A model generated the notes under the pieces. That model did not search any database, was not told the origin of the DNA, and saw only the letters and a program-made list of their open reading frames with translations. From NCBI GenBank assembly GCA_045589235.1, contig JAZNOR010000093.1, forward strand, positions 1 to 43,243: a stretch of 43,243 nt of DNA. The letters are read 5' to 3'. A program made the position numbers and the translations under genes. How positions within the stretch are numbered: position 1 is the stretch's first letter; each line of letters starts with the position of its first letter. This stretch comes from RGIG7332 sp045589235 (GTDB taxonomy: Bacteria > Bacillota > Clostridia > Oscillospirales > JAAYXM01). Below, piece after piece: positions 40,280-43,243 of this stretch.

Positions 40280-41128
40280 ATGAGTACATATTTAAAGAAT
40301 AAAGTTGCGGTTATAACAGGTGCCGGCGGCACAATCTGCTCTGCAGTTGCAATTGACCTTGCAAAGTGCGGCGTTAAGCTCGCACTCGTTGGCAGAACGA
40401 TTGAAAAGCTTGAAAAAACCGCTGAAAAGATCCGTGAAGTCGGTGGCGAGTGCTTCCTTTTTGCTTGCGATGTTTGCGACGAAGAAAAGCTCGAAGAGCT
40501 TGTAGAGAAGGTTTATGCAACCTATGGCAAGTGCGACTTCTTGGTTAACGGTGCCGGCGGAAACCAGGTTGCCGCTATGCCGACAATTACTCAATTTGAC
40601 GAGCGCGAGCTTGACGGAACTCTCCCTGAGGGCACTCGTGGCTTCTATGATATTGATATGAAGAGCTTTGAGAGTGTTATTAAAATTAACACAATGGGCT
40701 CTGTTCTTCCGATTCGTGCATTTGCAAAGCGCATGGCAAAAGACGGCGGTGGCTCAGTAATTAACTTCGCTTCAATGAATAGCTACTGCCCTCTCACCCG
40801 TTGCTTTGCTTATGCAATGAGTAAGGCTGCAGTTGTTAATATGACTCAGTCACTCGCTGCATATTTTGCACCGGCAGGCATTCGCATCAATGCAATTGCT
40901 CCGGGCTTTATCGTAAACGAGCGCAGCAAGACCTATCTCGGTACTGTTGAAGAAGGCTTAACTCCGCGTGGTGAGCAGGTTATCGGCCACACTCCGACCA
41001 AGCGTTTCGGTCAGGCGCAGGATATTTGCGGATGCGTTCGCTTCTTGCTTGATGAAACCGCATCTTCCTTTGTTACCGGTACAACCGTTCCGGTCGACGG
41101 CGGATTCCTTACCTTAAGCGGCGTATAG
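40280..41128 (+). CDS. SDR-family oxidoreductase, probable D-mannonate oxidoreductase (fructuronate reductase)
   Basis: 282-aa short-chain dehydrogenase: cofactor loop VITGAGGTICSAVA, NGAGGN, catalytic Ser in INFASMNS and YAMSK (Tyr-Lys), then APGFIVNE and VPVDGG. An insertion around residues 95-120 (ITQFDERELDGTLPEG) is shared with SDRs annotated as D-mannonate oxidoreductases. Likely reduces fructuronate to mannonate in place of the long-chain UxuB. TAGGAGG of the RraA-like stop serves as ribosome binding site. Confidence 0.88.
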   Translation: MSTYLKNKVAVITGAGGTICSAVAIDLAKCGVKLALVGRTIEKLEKTAEKIREVGGECFLFACDVCDEEKLEELVEKVYATYGKCDFLVNGAGGNQVAAMPTITQFDERELDGTLPEGTRGFYDIDMKSFESVIKINTMGSVLPIRAFAKRMAKDGGGSVINFASMNSYCPLTRCFAYAMSKAAVVNMTQSLAAYFAPAGIRINAIAPGFIVNERSKTYLGTVEEGLTPRGEQVIGHTPTKRFGQAQDICGCVRFLLDETASSFVTGTTVPVDGGFLTLSGV

Positions 41129-41138
41129 GAGGTAGAAT

Positions 41139-42080
41139 ATGCTTCTTACCGATTATTTCAGATATCCTAAAGACGCAACGTGGGATATTGCAAAGCAGAG
41201 TGGTGTTAACCACGGTGTTATCCGTCTTCCCGAGACCGGAGATTTTGATTTAACCAATAAATCCCATTGGCAGACGGTTTATGACGACTTTATGTCATAT
41301 GGCTTAAAGCCTGTTATGATTGAGCCGATGCCGAACGAACTCCACGACCACATTAAAGCAGGCGACGAGAAACGCGACGAGTGCATTGAAAAGGTAATTA
41401 AAATGTTCCCGATTATGGACGCACTTGACATCCGCGGAATCTGCTTTAACTGGATGGCGCACATCGGCTGGCTTCGCACCTCAAACGACATAATTGAGCG
41501 CGGCGGTGCTAAAGTTACAGGCTTTAACATTGATGACTTTAAGCCGATTGAAACAAAAATTACTAAGGAAGAGCTTTGGGCAAACTACGAATATTTTATC
41601 AAAGCAGTTATGCCTTATGCCGAGAAATATAATATAAATCTTGCGCTCCACCCCGATGATCCGCCACGCGACCTCGGCGGAGTAGAGAGAATTATGACAA
41701 GTGCTGATAACATTGACCGCGCAATTAACGGCATAGTTTCGAGCAAGAATTTAGGCATCACAATGTGCCAGGCAACTTATCACATTATGGGCGAGGATTT
41801 ATTTGAGGTTATTCCGCGTTTTAAGGATAAGATTATGTTCGTTCATTTCAGAAACACAATGGGCACAATTGATAAATACCGCGAAACCTTCCACGACAAC
41901 GGCGCTATTGATATGGCAAAAATAATGCAATTATATCACGACTGCGGAATTGATGTTCCTGTTCGAGTTGACCATGTTCCGACAATGGTTGGCGAGGATA
42001 TGAAGCATCAGGGCTATGATGCAATCGGAAGATACTTCGCAATCGGATACTTAAAAGGTATTTTAGATTCATTAAAATAA
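41139..42080 (+). CDS. uxuA: Mannonate dehydratase UxuA
   Basis: 313 aa, shorter than E. coli UxuA (394) but in the range of Firmicute relatives. Converts D-mannonate to 2-keto-3-deoxygluconate. Xylose-isomerase-like barrel with conserved NWMAHIGWLRTS, INLALHPDDPP (metal-binding His-Pro-Asp), MCQATYHIMG, MFVHFRN and VRVDHVPTM. The order uxaC, SDR, uxuA matches the pathway. The ribosome binding site is GAGG overlapping the previous stop. Confidence 0.92.
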   Translation: MLLTDYFRYPKDATWDIAKQSGVNHGVIRLPETGDFDLTNKSHWQTVYDDFMSYGLKPVMIEPMPNELHDHIKAGDEKRDECIEKVIKMFPIMDALDIRGICFNWMAHIGWLRTSNDIIERGGAKVTGFNIDDFKPIETKITKEELWANYEYFIKAVMPYAEKYNINLALHPDDPPRDLGGVERIMTSADNIDRAINGIVSSKNLGITMCQATYHIMGEDLFEVIPRFKDKIMFVHFRNTMGTIDKYRETFHDNGAIDMAKIMQLYHDCGIDVPVRVDHVPTMVGEDMKHQGYDAIGRYFAIGYLKGILDSLK

Positions 42081-42094
42081 GAGGAGTGTTATAA

Positions 42095-43243
42095 ATGATT
42101 AAAATTTTCTCTGATAAGAAAGAAAAAGATTTAAAGAATTTCTGGGGCCACATCGTTTTCCACCCGACAAATGCAATTGAGGACGATTGGGGCAAATTAT
42201 ATCTCGACAAAATTGCCGAAGACGGAGCAGCTAAAACAATCCGTATCTATTCAATGTTTGAAGAGAGCGTTACTCTCGATGAAAACGGTGAAATCAAGTA
42301 CGACTGGTCAATGAATGACTACCGCATTGATTACCTTCTCTCAAAGGGCTTTGACTTATTTATTGCTTATGCATTTATTCCGTCATGGCTTGCTGCAGAC
42401 CAGGATCCGGATCCCGAACGCGGTCTCTATTCCTACCGCTATAAGGACACCTTAATGATTCGTTCAAAACCGTTTGACTACTCAAAGTGGGAAGAGATTT
42501 GTCGCGTTTATACACAGCATTTAATTGATCGCTACGGCGTCGAGCAGGTTTCAAAGTGGAGAATCCACTGCTACAATGAGCCGGATTGGTACCATTTCTT
42601 TGATAAACCGGCGCCTGATAACTACACCCGTGCTATGGAGTACTGCAAGCTTTATAAAGCTTTCGTTAACGGTGTTACCTCAGTTTGTGACAAGCTCACA
42701 ATTGGTGGCCCTGCTCTTGCCGAGTCACCAAAAAACTTTGAATTCTTTGAGTTCTTCTTGAATTGGATTAAGGAAACAGGCACACGCCTTGACTTTATAA
42801 GCTTCCATTCATACGGCACCTTCCCAGAGCTTATCGAGGATGGCACAAAGCCGATTGACTCACGCGGTGCTATGTTTGACACAATGACAGTTGCGCGTAT
42901 TGCCAAAATGTGCGGTTTCGGTGATTTACCGCTTGTTTGTGATGAGTGGGGTGCTATCACCGAGGGATATCTTGATATGTCCCGAATTCCCGAGATGGTG
43001 TTCCGTGAGGACGAGCAGTACGCTGCATACTTTGTAAGAATGTTAACTCACTTTGACGAGTTAAATCTTCCATACGACCAGATGATGCTCTGCTTATCCG
43101 GCCAGCACGACTTAAAGGGCGACTTCTTAGGTAACCGCAACTTCTTCTCACAGCACTTCTATCCGAAGCCAATATTCAATGCGTTCGTTCTTTCAAATAA
43201 GGTTGGCGACGAGAAGCTTCACTTCTACTGTGACCTTGCTGAT
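42095..43243 (+). CDS. GH39-family glycoside hydrolase (beta-xylosidase/alpha-L-iduronidase type), 3' end outside window
   Basis: First 383 residues, open to the window edge. Clan GH-A barrel: acid/base Glu162 in CYNEPDWYHF and nucleophile Glu284 in VCDEWGAI, with FISFHSYGTFP between them, the GH39 arrangement. The N-terminus (IKIFSDKKEKDLKNFW) has no signal peptide, so it works on imported oligosaccharides. GH39 contains beta-xylosidases and alpha-L-iduronidases; the adjacent uronate genes favour a uronic-acid-containing substrate (inference). ATG follows GAGGAG. Confidence 0.85.
   Translation, partial: MIKIFSDKKEKDLKNFWGHIVFHPTNAIEDDWGKLYLDKIAEDGAAKTIRIYSMFEESVTLDENGEIKYDWSMNDYRIDYLLSKGFDLFIAYAFIPSWLAADQDPDPERGLYSYRYKDTLMIRSKPFDYSKWEEICRVYTQHLIDRYGVEQVSKWRIHCYNEPDWYHFFDKPAPDNYTRAMEYCKLYKAFVNGVTSVCDKLTIGGPALAESPKNFEFFEFFLNWIKETGTRLDFISFHSYGTFPELIEDGTKPIDSRGAMFDTMTVARIAKMCGFGDLPLVCDEWGAITEGYLDMSRIPEMVFREDEQYAAYFVRMLTHFDELNLPYDQMMLCLSGQHDLKGDFLGNRNFFSQHFYPKPIFNAFVLSNKVGDEKLHFYCDLAD

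Noticed and set aside
1..43243. CRISPR array, insertion sequence, toxin-antitoxin pair or restriction system
   Set aside because: No regularly spaced repeats, transposase motifs (DDE, HUH, serine recombinase), Cas proteins or methylase motifs seen.

Overview
The window looks like a chromosomal segment of an anaerobic, fermentative, low-to-moderate GC Firmicute of class Clostridia, probably a gut Oscillospiraceae/Ruminococcaceae-type organism (inference). The signs are pyruvate:ferredoxin oxidoreductase, a PduL phosphotransacylase, two T-box leaders, a GlpP antiterminator, an S-layer-homology protein, strong AGGAGG ribosome binding sites and near-consensus sigma-A promoters (TTGACA, 17 bp, TATAAT). 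I see no phage genes, insertion sequences, CRISPR arrays or integrases.

Layout. 1-2439: 5' part of nifJ (minus). 2.6-7 kb: comM/yifB, a DMT exporter and a CDF metal transporter, and queH. 7-10 kb: a very large S-layer-homology surface protein. 10.3-11.4 kb: prfB without the usual programmed frameshift. 11.4-24 kb: a dense set of small transcription units rich in cytoplasmic hydrolases (four alpha/beta hydrolases and two SGNH/GDSL-type proteins), two YgjV-family membrane proteins, YitT, a tRNA-Thr/tRNA-Tyr operon, an XRE regulator, pduL, a glycosyltransferase, a DegT aminotransferase and a YesU-like protein. A divergent PocR-AraC regulator follows.

25-31.9 kb is the most unusual part. Two transcription units each have a near-consensus promoter and a T-box leader. 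The first (specifier CTC, Leu) drives a LeuA-like protein that keeps the C-terminal leucine-regulatory domain but has lost the catalytic metal-binding motifs, then an 819-aa fusion of a degenerate xylose-isomerase-like TIM barrel with an acyl-CoA synthetase. The second drives a 759-aa fusion of an XRE helix-turn-helix, a cupin and another acyl-CoA synthetase. My inference is an amino-acid-starvation-controlled acid-activation (acyl-CoA) pathway, possibly salvage of branched-chain acids toward leucine/isoleucine.

32-37 kb (minus): a glycerol-3-phosphate oxidation operon (GlpA-like with a C-terminal 2Fe-2S module, GlpB-like flavoprotein, DUF1667 protein, GlpP) with a leader terminator that GlpP probably controls. 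It runs into a YgjP-like metallopeptidase and a TIGR04076 protein. 37-43.2 kb: an AraC regulator divergent from a hexuronate operon (UxaC isomerase, RraA-like protein, SDR mannonate oxidoreductase, UxuA mannonate dehydratase and a GH39 glycoside hydrolase cut by the window end). The two divergent core promoters physically overlap.

Compactness is a theme. Convergent genes share stop codons, and several stop codons lie inside the terminator hairpin itself.
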